Positions 6,306 through 15,690 are shown, numbered from the stretch's first letter. The stretch: DNA of 64,000 nucleotides from JABWBD01 sp040768665 (GCA_040768665.1 JAXGMN010000007.1:310001-374000); one strand, 5' to 3'. Numbers and translations: made by a program. Notes: a model not told the origin generated them from the letters alone.

Positions 6306-8162
6306 TCAGGGCCGAGTGAAGATGTGCTCGGGCGTGAGGGAGACAACTGGCGGGAGGGCCTTGTCGAAGGTCAGGGCCAGCGCCCGGAAGCCTTCGCCCG
6401 GCATCCGCTCCAACTTCAGCGACCATAGGCCGCTTTCGCCCTTTGTCGGCACCGTCAGTGTTGCACTATGCACGTACTGATCGGTTGGCTGGTCCATTTC
6501 GACATGCCCCCGGGGGTCCATGATTTTCATCCGCACCTTTCCGGTTCCCCACTCTGCCTGGGCGGCGAGTGTAAACTGCGAAAGCTCGCGGGGCACGAAA
6601 AAGTAGAACGTGGACACCGGACCGTGGGCCTCGAAGCAGTGGGCCGTGCTGAGGCCCAGCGGCACCGTAGTGCTCTTGAGAGTGGCGCGGCCGTAGTAGC
6701 CCGCTGTCAAAACCACCGTATGCAGGCCCGGCTGGACGGCCTTGAACTTGAGCGGGAAGGTCTCCCCAGGAGGCATCCGTCCACTGGCCAATATCGTTTT
6801 CGCCGGATCAAGCACCGTGTACGACACTCCCCAGACATCGCCGGACGTATTGCGATTCACGTCGAAGCTCAAGGAAACCTCCTCGCCGGCCTGTAGCATG
6901 CTCACGAGGAACTGGCTGCCGGCGAGCGTCAGAGGCGGTAGGATCTGCATCCGGCCCCGGCCGGCGGTGCTCCGGTCCAGCACGTTTGGCACCCGGTAGC
7001 GGTTGACGTCGAAGCCTGTATGCCGATAGCGCACGGGCTCGGGTACAAACTCCAGGGGTGTCCGGTAGTACGGCTTTGTCGCCAGCCGGTCGAGTTCCGA
7101 GTTTGCACGCTCGATCGCCTGGAGGTAATCATCGCGTGAGCCGGCCGAGAGATAGTAGTCGCCGTTCTGAGCGTCCTCGCCAATACACAGGGTATGAACC
7201 GTGAACAGCCAATAGCCGTCCGTCTTCCGCGCGATCTCGAAGATGTTCTTGGGCAGGTTGGCCGCGCTGTAGAACCGCAGCAGCATTCCGCCGCTGTAGT
7301 AGCAGTGGATGCCCTCGGCGAGCAGCTCCTTTCGCCAGTTGTCGGAGATCTTCGAGGGGCCACCGCCGCCGTAGGTGCTTGTGGCCCACAGGATCATCGG
7401 ATGCTGCGGCGTGCCCAATCCCTGGGCTACGCCCTTGAGATGCCAGTTGTGCGGCACGGGATAGAAGCCCACGAAGAAATCGGGGGTCACTGCCGCCACT
7501 TGCTCCCGCAACTGCGACGCGAACCGTTTTACCTGCTCCTGCAAATAGGGGTGGTACTCCTCGAACAGCCCCTGCGTCTTGAGCCATTTCATGCGGTCCC
7601 CGAGAGCCACCTGGCTACACCCGTCCGGCCGGGCTTTGTGCTTGAGAAAGGCGGCAAAGCAGTGATCGCAGTAGCAGGCGTCGGTGTAGTAGATTTGCCC
7701 GCCCTTATTCGAGTTGGCGTACATCTCCCAGTCAATAAGGATCCCCGAGATCTCCCGGTCGGGCTGCCGGCTGTCCTTGGCAATGCGAACCGCCAGGTCC
7801 GTAAGCACTTCGCGCCAGTAGCGATCCTCGACGGGACATGGCAGGATGCTCTCGTAGCCGTTGCCGAACACGCAGCGGCGCATCCCGGCCTGCTGACCGT
7901 CAAACGACGCCCCAACGACGCCGAACAGGTGCATGTGGGATTTCTTCGCTTCGCGTGCCCAAAGGGCGAAGGTTTTGGCGTCGCCGGCATGGGTAATCAA
8001 GGCATTCATGCCGTACCGTTTGAACAGTGCTAGTTTGTCGGCGCCGTCGCCGGCGTAGATCCAGCCCGCACGGATCTTCTCGCGGCCAATCCAGTCGGCC
8101 GTGGCGCGCGAGGCAGCGAGCAAGCTCCACGCGGCGATAAGGACATAGAGGACTCGTTTCAT
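6306..8162 (-). CDS. Exported glycoside-hydrolase-like protein
   Basis: This 618-residue protein has a Sec signal peptide (MKRVLYVLIAAWSLLAASRATA) and a strong AAGGAG site before the ATG. The N-terminal ~330 residues look like a TIM-barrel glycosidase or hypothetical planctomycete enzyme: GMNALITHAG, GILIDWEMYAN, a paired CYCDHC motif near residue 165 and GFYPVPHNWHLKG. The C-terminal third is beta-rich, with repeated STFYFFVPRELSQFTLAAQ and SGLWSLKLE strands, like a pair of accessory beta-sandwiches. It shares architecture and C-terminal style (LPPVVSLTPE) with the protein at 58536-60407, so they are probably paralogues. Substrate is unknown; Asp/Glu in DWEMY are candidate active-site acids. 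Confidence 0.85.
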   Translation of the reverse strand: MKRVLYVLIAAWSLLAASRATADWIGREKIRAGWIYAGDGADKLALFKRYGMNALITHAGDAKTFALWAREAKKSHMHLFGVVGASFDGQQAGMRRCVFGNGYESILPCPVEDRYWREVLTDLAVRIAKDSRQPDREISGILIDWEMYANSNKGGQIYYTDACYCDHCFAAFLKHKARPDGCSQVALGDRMKWLKTQGLFEEYHPYLQEQVKRFASQLREQVAAVTPDFFVGFYPVPHNWHLKGVAQGLGTPQHPMILWATSTYGGGGPSKISDNWRKELLAEGIHCYYSGGMLLRFYSAANLPKNIFEIARKTDGYWLFTVHTLCIGEDAQNGDYYLSAGSRDDYLQAIERANSELDRLATKPYYRTPLEFVPEPVRYRHTGFDVNRYRVPNVLDRSTAGRGRMQILPPLTLAGSQFLVSMLQAGEEVSLSFDVNRNTSGDVWGVSYTVLDPAKTILASGRMPPGETFPLKFKAVQPGLHTVVLTAGYYGRATLKSTTVPLGLSTAHCFEAHGPVSTFYFFVPRELSQFTLAAQAEWGTGKVRMKIMDPRGHVEMDQPTDQYVHSATLTVPTKGESGLWSLKLERMPGEGFRALALTFDKALPPVVSLTPEHIFTRP

Positions 8163-8717
8163 TGGGGATTCTCCTTGCTTGTGCCGCTGCGCCTATTAGA
8201 AATTCCGTACTCGTTGAAAGTCAAGGACTTGAGAGAGCTGGTGTCGTGACTTCGCGGCAAGAGAATCGCCGTGCTCTGTAACTCCGGGAGAGACCAGCCC
8301 GTGGGCATGGCCCGTCGCGTCATCCGGCTCAGGCGTACATGGGTTTCTGCTCGACAGCAGGCCTGTCAAACGCGGGCACCCCGGGGCCTACGAGCTTCCG
8401 TTCTGGCCGGTACAATGGCACTGCCAGCCACAACATGAATAGGCGTTGGGAACGTCATCGACCCTCGCAACAGCGGTGCAGAGTGGCGGCTGTCGCAAAT
8501 TGGAGCATCCCGTATCGCCATACCGTACACCTGACGGCGCGTATTCGGAGGCGCCCAGACATAGTCCTCCCAATAAACCACGGATTGGCGGGGACTTTTA
8601 TCGAATTCAGCATCCAGGCAGCGATTGGCACGCGTTGTGCATAAGGATTTTGGTGGGATGGGTGAAGTCGCCAGGAGAACCGTGGCCCGCCGGCCGCTGT
8701 GAAGGGAGTCTGACGTC
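8163..8717. other. Gene-free stretch between divergent genes
   Basis: It lies between the start of the minus-strand glycosidase-like gene and csrA, so it should hold promoters for both. I cannot pick a convincing -35/-10 pair, and I see no conserved coding sequence. Confidence 0.35.
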
Positions 8718-8906
8718 ATGCTTGTGCTTGGGAGGAGGCCATGGGAGGTGGTGTGCATCGGCATGAATATCCAAGTGCGGATACTTGAAATCCGTGGCAA
8801 TCGTGCCAAGGTCGCAGTCGAAGCGCCCCATGAGGTCCCGGTTTGGCGAGGAGAACTCGTGGCGAAGGCCAGAGCATCCAAAATCGCAGCATTGAATGAT
8901 GGGTGA
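8718..8906 (+). CDS. csrA: Carbon storage regulator CsrA
   Basis: At 62 residues it has the usual CsrA length. It begins MLVLGRRPWEVVCIGMNIQVRILEIRGNRAKVAVEAP and continues to EVPVWRGEL, matching the family pattern MLVLsRk-xxE-iiIG-xxI-v-ilevrg-kvrlgIeAP-eVpVhR-E. CsrA is a dimeric RNA-binding protein that represses or stabilises mRNAs by binding GGA hairpins near ribosome binding sites. The conserved RNA-contacting Arg in the PVxRxE segment is present (VWRGE). A good AAGGGAG site lies just upstream of the ATG. The start Ser of MLVLSR is Gly here, and VVC replaces the usual IxI. It is a stand-alone gene. Confidence 0.9.
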   Translation: MLVLGRRPWEVVCIGMNIQVRILEIRGNRAKVAVEAPHEVPVWRGELVAKARASKIAALNDG

Positions 8907-9336
8907 CAACTGCGCTCGGCCGTGAGGCTGCCTCTTCCAATGGTTCAAAAACGCCATCTGTAACCCGGACTCAGTCATTTTTTGCGAGGGCAATTACCGC
9001 GCCTCGTATACCCCCGCGTGCGAAACCGGGCGTGCGCGGGGTCTTTATGGCAACCACTGCGGCAGCGGCATCGTGCTTCGATTCCAGGTCTTCGGGGGAG
9101 TGCTCTTTCGAAACGAAAACGGGGGTGTTGGCAGGCACGACACGTGCGAGCCAACTTGAGTTGGTTTCAATCAGCACCCGTCAAACCGAGTTGCTGCTAT
9201 CGAGCTCGTCTGCTGCGGTGTTGTGCAAGCAGAGGCCAAGTGGGGCTTTGCCCGTGTTCTTCGGAGGTTGTTTGTTGCGATGTTGGGCCGGCCGGTTCAG
9301 GCATTGCCCGGCATTACCATGCATTGGAGATGAACC
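8907..9336. other. Gene-free stretch upstream of the Rrf2-type gene
   Basis: No conserved coding sequence is visible. The last ~100 bases precede a regulator that often autoregulates, so an operator may be here, but I cannot identify an inverted repeat that stands out. Confidence 0.3.
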
Positions 9337-9789
9337 ATGAAATTGTCCCAGAGCGTTACGTACGCAATTCATGCAGTCCTGCGCTTGGTAAACAGCGGGA
9401 ACATCGCACCTGTGAACTGTGGCAAATTGGCGGCCGATGGTAAAATGCCCGAGCGGTTCTTGCTCCAGGTCCTCCGCGATCTGGCCAAGGCAGGGATTCT
9501 TCACTCTACGCGTGGCGGTCGCGGCGGCTTCCTCATCCGCCGCCCCATAGAAATGATCACGCTCCTGGACGTGATCGAAGCGGTCGACGGTCCTATAACA
9601 GCCGCGCTTCCACTGAAAGCCAACTTTCCTGGCGACACAGGGGAGCGGCTTTCGTCCATCTTGGAAAACGTCACGGCGAACACCCGCCAGCAACTCCATG
9701 AAGTTCGCGTATGTGATCTCGCAAAGCCCTTGGCCACGCCAGGCACCCTCATACCATTTCGCCCTCGGAGCCAGGTAACAGATGGCTGA
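9337..9789 (+). CDS. Rrf2-family transcriptional regulator
   Basis: The first ~85 residues are a clear Rrf2 winged-helix domain: MKLSQSVTYAIHAVLRLV, then MPERFLLQVLRDLAKAGILHSTRGGRGGF and ITLLDVIEAVDG. Rrf2 proteins are DNA-binding repressors, several of which sense Fe-S status, nitric oxide or cysteine metabolism. The three closely spaced cysteines that hold the cluster in IscR/NsrR are absent; the only cysteines are near residues 28 and 125. It is therefore probably a cluster-independent member or one with another ligand. The C-terminal ~35 residues are atypical. Its stop overlaps the start of a 32-codon frame at 9782, so it may be the first gene of a short operon. Confidence 0.85.
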   Translation: MKLSQSVTYAIHAVLRLVNSGNIAPVNCGKLAADGKMPERFLLQVLRDLAKAGILHSTRGGRGGFLIRRPIEMITLLDVIEAVDGPITAALPLKANFPGDTGERLSSILENVTANTRQQLHEVRVCDLAKPLATPGTLIPFRPRSQVTDG

Positions 9790-9880
9790 CGCTCGGCTTG
9801 CGCTCTGGTTGGAAGGTGCGGCGGCAACGGGCATCAAGGAATTGGTTGACTGCACTGAGCGGAAGGAGGCAGAGGAATGA
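9782..9880 (+). CDS. Possible 32-residue small protein
   Basis: ATG at 9782 gives MADARLALWLEGAAATGIKE and continues to KEAEE. It overlaps the Rrf2 stop at one end and the HTH gene start (ATGA at 9877-9880) at the other, so translational coupling is possible. Nothing supports it beyond the tight packing. It may be the stub of a recombinase gene, since homologues of the next gene usually sit beside site-specific recombinases in planctomycetes. Confidence 0.25.
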   Translation: MADARLALWLEGAAATGIKELVDCTERKEAEE

Positions 9881-10356
9881 GCGGGCCGACGACTCGGACG
9901 AAGGTTGTGTTCCGGAATGCCCGACAGGGGCGGAGGGTGCTGGGCAAGGCTCGGAAGCCGGAATCGCCGCCCAGGGTGCCACGTGTCGCCCGGCTATTGG
10001 CGCTGGCGATCCGGATGGAGGAATTGGTGCAGAGCGGCGAGGTTGCCGACTACGCGGAACTGGCCCGCCTGGGGCGGGTTACACGGTCGAGAATGTCGCA
10101 GATCATGAGCTTGCTCCAGTTGGCTCCAGATATTCAGGAGGAAATTCTGTTCCTTCCGGCAGCGACAAAGGGCCGCGTTCCCGTGACGAAGCGGCAACTT
10201 GGGTGGCGGTTGTGGCGGAGGTTGATTGGGCGAGGCACAGGGGAAGGCGGAGGAGAACGGCAGCGGGAAAATCTGGACGTTCCACTTCAACCCCGTGCCA
10301 GGCCCGCGTCTTTCGGACCGGGAAAGGACCAGCAGGCGTCCTTCTCCGCCTTGTAG
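9877..10356 (+). CDS. Planctomycete recombinase-associated helix-turn-helix protein
   Basis: The core (residues ~35-90) reads VARLLALAIRMEELVQSGEVADYAELARLG, then VTRSRMSQIMSLLQLAPDIQEEILFLP. This is a ParB-like/KorB-like HTH sequence that planctomycete genomes carry next to serine recombinases, where a short DNA-binding partner follows the resolvase. The N-terminus is basic and Pro-rich, suited to DNA contact. The C-terminus after KRQLGWRL is Gly/Arg-rich and does not look like the family end, so the last ~45 residues may be out of frame or replaced. No intact recombinase is adjacent, so this is probably a mobile-element leftover. Confidence 0.65.
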   Translation: MSGPTTRTKVVFRNARQGRRVLGKARKPESPPRVPRVARLLALAIRMEELVQSGEVADYAELARLGRVTRSRMSQIMSLLQLAPDIQEEILFLPAATKGRVPVTKRQLGWRLWRRLIGRGTGEGGGERQRENLDVPLQPRARPASFGPGKDQQASFSAL

Positions 10357-10684
10357 ACCACCTGGCCGTTGCCAGCCACCTTCACCTGTCGTGACAGGCT
10401 AAAAAGAAAGCGCGCCATGTACTACACACGCGACTCGATCCCCTCCGGGTCGGTCGCCACCAGTAGCACCGATTGATCCCCGGCACCGCGCCGTCGCGAC
10501 CAACCAAGCGTTGGAAGTCGACCTTCACGCACGTCCAGGTACAGCCGTAGAGCTTGCCCAAGATGGTTCGGTCGAAGCCGGCTTGCAGTCGCAACCGTGT
10601 CGGAGTGGCAAAGACTACGCGCCGATGCGCAACCGAGAAACGGACCTCTTTCTGGTGCCGGACGCGATTATTCGCCACCCAACA
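10357..10684. other. Gene-free stretch between convergent genes
   Basis: It holds decayed sequence on both strands with no family signal that I can name. It separates the HTH gene from the 3' end of the broken BNR gene. Confidence 0.3.
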
Positions 10685-11220
10685 TTACTCACCGCCGGCC
10701 GGGCAAACCACCTCGGGCTTGGCGAAATCGCCGATCATGTCGTACGGCAGGCGCCAGACACGGTCACCCTTGAGGTTGGTGAAGTGGAGGTGCAAAGGGG
10801 AGAATTCATTTGGGTTACCGTCGGCCCAGAACGCGTAGAAGTCGGGCTGTACGTCAACGGGGCGCCGAACGTACGTGTGGTTGAAGCGGCTGTCGGTGTT
10901 CACGTCGCGCTGCTTGGTCCAGGTCGCGCCCGAATCGCGACTGTTCCACACGGCTACCTCGCCGCCGGTGCCGTAACGCTGCGGGCCGGGCATTGCGGAT
11001 CGGTCATGGGGGTCTCGATCAACGTGCCGTCAGCGGTCCGCCAGGTGCGGCCCATGTCGGTCGTCTGAACGAAGTAGAGGTTGGTCCGCCGGTCACAAAC
11101 GCCCCCGGGGTGCAGGTTGAAAGCCGTGATCACGCGGTCGCCGCAGCAGATCGCCGCCGCGCGGGCCTATATTCCCGAGCATCGGCACGAGGTCTTCGCC
11201 AAACACATCGTCTCCACCCC
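10685..11220 (-). pseudogene. BNR-repeat (sialidase-like) protein fragment with frameshifts
   Basis: Three minus-strand frames give consecutive parts of one BNR-repeat protein. About 11215-11160 reads GEDLVPMLGNIGPR; about 11165-10990 reads GDRVITAFNLHPGG and LYFVQTTDMGRTWRTADG; and 10993-10685 reads VAVWNSRDSGATWTK, RFNHTYVRRPV and FYAFWADGNP. The Asp-box motif S-x-D-x-G-x-T-W is visible twice (TTDMGRTW and SRDSGATW). The protein type is a secreted six-bladed beta-propeller related to sialidases. Its start, signal peptide and C-terminus are missing, so it is dead. Confidence 0.7.
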
Positions 11221-11349
11221 GGGCACACGTTCCCCATGATCCCCATTCCAGCCCTGTTCTTGCTGGCTGTCCTGCGTTTCGAGTAGTGACAGGAAGTAAG
11301 AGGAAAAGTAATAAGTGATAGGAGATGTGATTTCCCACAGCCGCTGAGT

Positions 11350-13917
11350 CTAGCGAGGATCGGTCGCTTCCGCAGGAAACCCAAGGTCCTCGCCTTCGTG
11401 GATCGCCACACCGATCTGCTCGAAATGGTCGTGCCGGCCGTTGTACCAAAGGAGCCACTTCGTGCCATCGAAGATGGCCGACGGCTTATAGCACGCATCG
11501 TGGTCCCAGCAGCCGGCGCCCGGTCGAATGATCGGGTTGGCCGGATGTCGTTGCCAATCGGTGATTCCATCGCGCGAGCGGGCCAAGCCGATCTGTGCAT
11601 GATGGATGTCGCGGAAGCCGATATAGAACATCACGTACCAGTCGCCCTGCTTGAGAACCTGGCAGGCAGTAACGAGATGTTGCTCCCAGGGCGAATGGGG
11701 ATCGGCCCGCATGACCGGGTTGTCGGGATGTTTCGTCCAGCGTAGACGGTCAGGACTGGTCGCGTAGCCGATCGCATCCGGCTCGTACTGCCCACCGCCC
11801 GAATACCACATCTGATAGAGCTTTGTCTTTTCATCCCACAAAACGTGCGGGCACATGACGGCCACTTTCTCCCAGGGCTCCTCCGCGGAGAGCACGGGCC
11901 GGTCGCTCATGCGTTTCCAGGTCTTGCCGTCCGGGCTCGTGGCATAGCCGATCCAGGATTGCTTCCGGGTCTGGCCCGTGTACCACATGTGGTACTGGCC
12001 GTCGCGTTTCAATACAATCGGCCGATTGATCCGCGATTCCCAATCGGTCTTCGGATTGGGGCCCAGGACGATCTCGGGCTTGCTCCAGTGCACTCCGTCG
12101 GGGCTTTCGACCAAGGCAATGCTCGCCTTCGGCCGCCAGGAGAACCAAAGACGGTACACGTCGCCTTCTTTGAGGGCGGAAATGTCAAAACAAGTTCCCA
12201 AGTCCCCGCCGAGGACCGGATTGCCCGGATACTTCACCCAGCCGCCCGCCGTCTCTGGCAACGGCGAGACGCCGGCGAGCGAGACGGTCAGCCGTGAGAG
12301 CGTCTCCGAAACGGCAACCTCCTGTCCATCGGCGAAGACTCGCAGCCCGGCCCCCTGCTTGTATCGCTTCCCCGTACGGTCGTAAAGGATCGTGAGCCAG
12401 TGGTTGTGGTAGCGCACGCCATCCAGGCAGAAGTAATCCCACGTGTTGTCGGGCACGAGCGGGTTGACTTCGAGTGTTTCATCCGATCGGGGGCGAAGCC
12501 CGACGAGGCCGCTGATCACGAGGTCGCAATAGCTCGAATGATTGTAGTCCTTGCCTCGCTCGACGCCTCCTTTCCGAGGGTCCCACGTACCGTTGCGCCA
12601 GGTCTTCAATCGTGTACGAGCAATCCAATCGCCGGTCTGCGGATTGAGGTTCTCGTCGATCCAGGGAACCACACGCCGGTCATCGCGTTCGAGCCGGTGC
12701 GACTTCGCATAGATCTTCAGCAGGTTCAAGTAGGCGCTGCGGCTGACGACCTCCTGTTGTCCGTCGTTGAGCACGTTGGCCATGGCCACCAGCGTGACCG
12801 ACGTGGCAAACGGCCAGCTCGGGCCATTCCACTGACACTCATGCCCCTCGTAGGAAATGGTGAACCGTGGGTGACGCTGCTCGGCCGTCGTCGGGCCGTA
12901 CGGAGCAAAAAAGCCCTGGGAGTCCATGAGCTGCTTCCAAGCCCCGACCTTGTTCGGATCGGGCAGATGGAAGTACCACGGCGTGTACCCGTGCAATTCC
13001 CGAACGTCGGCCAGGCGAATGCTTTCGCTACGCGGCGCGACCTTAAAAAACTCCGCCTGCGGGTCCCACAGCTTTTCCTGGACGAGTTGCCGAATCTGGC
13101 TGGCTTTGTCGCGATACGTTGCGGCCAACTGGGGCTTGCCGGCCAACTCGGCGATTCGGGCAATCGCCAGCGCATCGCCATACATGTAGCTGTTGATCGT
13201 CGCGCGGTAGCCGCTGCCGCCGATCGAGACTTCCATGCCGTCGCGGTCGTCGATCTGCCAGAAGAGCCCATTCGGATCGCGATGCGTCTGCTCCCAGACC
13301 TCGAAGTTGGTCATCAGATCAGGCAACAAGTCGATGGCCAGCCGAGTGTCGCCGGTCACCAGGGCACGGTTCCAGATGGCATCAGCCACCCAGAAGCTGT
13401 AACGTCGCGGCTCGCCCCCTTTGCGAAACCAGAAGACCGAATACTCGTCCAGGTAGCGGGGATCACTCAGCCATCGGCCTTCATACAGGTGATGGCCGGC
13501 GGGGCAACTGATCGTGTTGTGTTTCCCCGACCAACTCACCTTGGGCAGAAACTCGGTAACAACAAACCCATCTGGTGTGGACTTGATGTGTTTCCGATAC
13601 GTCCACCAGCGGAAGTAGTAGATCTCTTCCAGGTCCCTGTCCGGGCACTCGAACCAAGGCACGTTCCGCTCCAGAAACGGCCCCGCGTCCGCGTTGCCGA
13701 TGTACGACGGATAGAGTTCCTCGTCGCTTGCCTGAAAGGTATCAACGTAGGCTTTCACCACATCCGGACGCAATACGAGCCGTCTTGGCTTCGGGGCCGA
13801 AGCGAGCATCCCCGACAGGGTTGGCCCGCGGCTTTCCGGATATTCCACCGCGCAAAGCCCCATTGTGGTGAATGCCAGGAAGCCTGCCGCCAAGATCGCC
13901 GTGCGATTGGATAGCAT
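11350..13917 (-). CDS. Exported two-domain glycosidase: (alpha/alpha)6 barrel plus GH43/GH130-like propeller
   Basis: The protein has 855 residues from the ATG at 13917, chosen because a signal peptide follows (MLSNRTAILAAGFLAFTTMGLCA); the frame is open further upstream but without protein-like content. Residues ~50-550 resemble MGH1/GH63-type (alpha/alpha)6 glycosidases: WWTYRKHIKS, GRWLSDPRYLDEY, LFWQIDDRDGMEVSIGGSG, ECQWNGPSWPFATS and NHSSYCDLVISGL. Residues ~560-850 form a second domain with repeated blades (GDVYRLWFSW, GQYHMWYTGQ, KLYQMWYSGG, GDWYVMFYIG, TKWLLWYNG), like the five-bladed GH43/GH130 propellers. It probably acts on oligo- or polysaccharides outside the cytoplasm. Catalytic acids are not assigned. 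Confidence 0.85.
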   Translation of the reverse strand: MLSNRTAILAAGFLAFTTMGLCAVEYPESRGPTLSGMLASAPKPRRLVLRPDVVKAYVDTFQASDEELYPSYIGNADAGPFLERNVPWFECPDRDLEEIYYFRWWTYRKHIKSTPDGFVVTEFLPKVSWSGKHNTISCPAGHHLYEGRWLSDPRYLDEYSVFWFRKGGEPRRYSFWVADAIWNRALVTGDTRLAIDLLPDLMTNFEVWEQTHRDPNGLFWQIDDRDGMEVSIGGSGYRATINSYMYGDALAIARIAELAGKPQLAATYRDKASQIRQLVQEKLWDPQAEFFKVAPRSESIRLADVRELHGYTPWYFHLPDPNKVGAWKQLMDSQGFFAPYGPTTAEQRHPRFTISYEGHECQWNGPSWPFATSVTLVAMANVLNDGQQEVVSRSAYLNLLKIYAKSHRLERDDRRVVPWIDENLNPQTGDWIARTRLKTWRNGTWDPRKGGVERGKDYNHSSYCDLVISGLVGLRPRSDETLEVNPLVPDNTWDYFCLDGVRYHNHWLTILYDRTGKRYKQGAGLRVFADGQEVAVSETLSRLTVSLAGVSPLPETAGGWVKYPGNPVLGGDLGTCFDISALKEGDVYRLWFSWRPKASIALVESPDGVHWSKPEIVLGPNPKTDWESRINRPIVLKRDGQYHMWYTGQTRKQSWIGYATSPDGKTWKRMSDRPVLSAEEPWEKVAVMCPHVLWDEKTKLYQMWYSGGGQYEPDAIGYATSPDRLRWTKHPDNPVMRADPHSPWEQHLVTACQVLKQGDWYVMFYIGFRDIHHAQIGLARSRDGITDWQRHPANPIIRPGAGCWDHDACYKPSAIFDGTKWLLWYNGRHDHFEQIGVAIHEGEDLGFPAEATDPR

Positions 13918-14452
13918 AGGAGAGTCCTGTTGCGTGATCCGGAGGTTTCCCATCTCGGCTCTACCCAGACGCAATCCGAGTAGCCAAAGCCCCATACTAA
14001 CAGGGCGGCTCGCGACTATCCAGAGCCTCCCATACCAACTGCCATGTGGGAATGATTGGGTCGAGGTCGCCCAGGCTGCCGTGCGTCGTGCTGCCGTCGT
14101 CGTAGCTGTACGACACCTGCGCCACCGGCTCCCAATCGCCTCCTTGCGTTCCCTGTCGGCGGTAAACAGGCGTGCCAGCGTCTGGCGGTCCCCGCCTTTC
14201 AGGTGATTGCCCTCCCTTGGCTCTCGTCTGCCGCCGATTCCATCAAAACCATCGCTCGCACAGAATGAGAAAAGCCACACGGTCCCTGTAGAAAGTATGT
14301 CCCGTTTAAGCAACGCGATCTCTGCTCTGCGCGCCGATGACCTGTTGGCTGCCACTCGCCAAACGTTCGGTAACTTGGTCGCAATCAAGGGTGATTTTCG
14401 TTTATCCGGCTCCGCACGGAGAAGAACGCCTGGTGCATAACAAGTCCTTGGC
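13918..14452. other. Gene-free stretch upstream of the two-domain glycosidase
   Basis: The minus-strand frame is open through it but reads as Arg/Ser-rich translation without homology. It should contain the promoter of the gene ending at 13917. Confidence 0.35.
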
Positions 14453-14850
14453 TCAACTCCCTTTAGCGGAGAATCCTGCAAGCCGCAGAAAATTGACTAG
14501 GATTTGCTCTCCATCGGGGTGTTCCGCGTCATAGCGCTCTGGATGGAACTGCGTCCCATACAGCGGCTTTTCTCGGTGTCGGATGGCTTGTATCGGGCAA
14601 AGAGGGGATCGGGCCAGCACATCGAATACTTCCGGCAATTCCGCGATCTCGAACGCGTGGAATTCACGGACCACCGGTCCCGAGCCCAAGGCGGCAAAGA
14701 GCGGGTCGTTGTGAACGACCTCTATCGGGTAGAAGCCCCATTCCTTTAACTGCCCGGGCCAGTACTGTGGCCGAGGATCCTCCTCGCTGGGACGCAGACG
14801 GCGCATGGACGCTATCCGGCCGCCATAGGCATGGGCGATCAACTGATGAG
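14453..14850 (-). pseudogene. Class I glutamine amidotransferase domain, C-terminal fragment
   Basis: The minus-strand frame reads HQLIAHAYGG, MRRLRPSEEDPRPQYWPGQ, KEWGFYPIEVVHNDPLFAALG, then FDVLARSPLCPIQAIRH and PLYGTQFHPERYD. These are the second half of a GATase1 domain; the catalytic His-x-Glu is present in FHPE. The nucleophile elbow just upstream (expected G-x-CGGHQ) is scrambled over two frames, and no N-terminal half exists. Upstream sequence belongs to a different gene (DUF2293), so the fragment sits at a deletion junction. Confidence 0.75.
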
Positions 14851-15243
14851 GTCTACGACAGAGATCAGGCAGACGACCGGGCCATTCGGAGGCCCCGAAA
14901 ACAGCTGCGAATAGACGCGGCAGCGGCAGACACTTGCGTACGCTGGGTGATGGGACGGTGGGGTTTCCTTCCGTTTGGCGTATCCCTCGGTAGATCGCTC
15001 CGCTTCGAGTTCGCCACGAATCCGGTGGATGGTCGCTGCCGGTGCCCACACGCCTCTGGAGAAGACCTTTCGGCCTTTCTTCTCCTGGACGACCCAGTGA
15101 TCGCCAGTAGCCTTCACTCGCCGGGTCAGGGCAGCATCGCCGGGCGGAAGCAGCGCCCAGCCTTCCGGTGCGGTTAGAACGCGACCGTCGGCTGTTGGGA
15201 CGGTGTTGGGAGTGGGGCCGGGGGAGAAGGTGTTGGCAGCCAT
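14839..15243 (-). CDS. DUF2293-like protein, truncated at the C-terminus
   Basis: From the ATG at 15243 the first ~85 residues match planctomycete DUF2293-type proteins: ADGRVLTAPEGWALLPPGDA, LTRRVKATGDHWVVQEKKGR, VFSRGVWAPAATI and LEAERSTEGYAKRKE. After about 14985 the sequence leaves the family and runs out of frame into the amidotransferase remnant (FSGPPNGPVVCLISVVDLIS). The remaining domain, normally another ~100 residues, is lost. DUF2293 has no established biochemical role. The product is unlikely to be functional. Confidence 0.65.
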   Translation of the reverse strand: MAANTFSPGPTPNTVPTADGRVLTAPEGWALLPPGDAALTRRVKATGDHWVVQEKKGRKVFSRGVWAPAATIHRIRGELEAERSTEGYAKRKETPPSHHPAYASVCRCRVYSQLFSGPPNGPVVCLISVVDLIS

Positions 15244-15273
15244 TCTCTCATTGCTTCGTTGCAGCGTTTCGAA

Positions 15274-15690
15274 TCAGGTAAGCACGAACCAAGGATCGTC
15301 CTGAATCGACTTCATACATTCATCCACGGTCTGGGCGTCGACAACACCGACCCATTCCTTGCCCGTGTACCGCTGGGCGTAGAGGGCAAACGTGCCATCA
15401 CCGAGCGGCTCCATCCGTGCAAACCTCCACTCAAATGTAGGCGACAAGGCATTCGGGTCTGGGCACGCGAAGGTCGCAATGAAGTAGAAGTTGTTTCGGA
15501 ACCAGTTCGCCGCTATGTCGGTGATGTAGTTGAATTGTTCGTCCCTTCTGGGTGGCTTGACGTACCGGGGCTTCAGCACGTTCACGATCACATCGTTCGC
15601 TTTGGTTTCCACCTCGGCCTTGAGCGAGGCGGTCACGGGTCGGCTTTTCCGTGCCGGGCGTATGTTCCAGGCTTTTCTCGGTGTTGCCAT
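15274..15690 (-). CDS. Hypothetical protein, 138 aa
   Basis: The ATG at 15690 follows an AAGGAAC box. The N-terminus is basic (MATPRKAWNIRPARKSRPV); the middle is alpha-helical then beta-rich with aromatic residues (ANWFRNNFYFIATFACPD, EWRFARME, FALYAQRYTGKEWVGV). There is no signal peptide or membrane helix. The length and even composition suggest an intact soluble protein, unlike its neighbours. I cannot assign a function. It lies 30 bases upstream of, and on the same strand as, the DUF2293 remnant. Confidence 0.6.
   Translation of the reverse strand: MATPRKAWNIRPARKSRPVTASLKAEVETKANDVIVNVLKPRYVKPPRRDEQFNYITDIAANWFRNNFYFIATFACPDPNALSPTFEWRFARMEPLGDGTFALYAQRYTGKEWVGVVDAQTVDECMKSIQDDPWFVLT

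Noticed and set aside
12400..13914. 504-codon plus-strand open frame
   Set aside because: It lies fully antisense to the two-domain glycosidase, has no family signal, and arises from high-GC codon bias.
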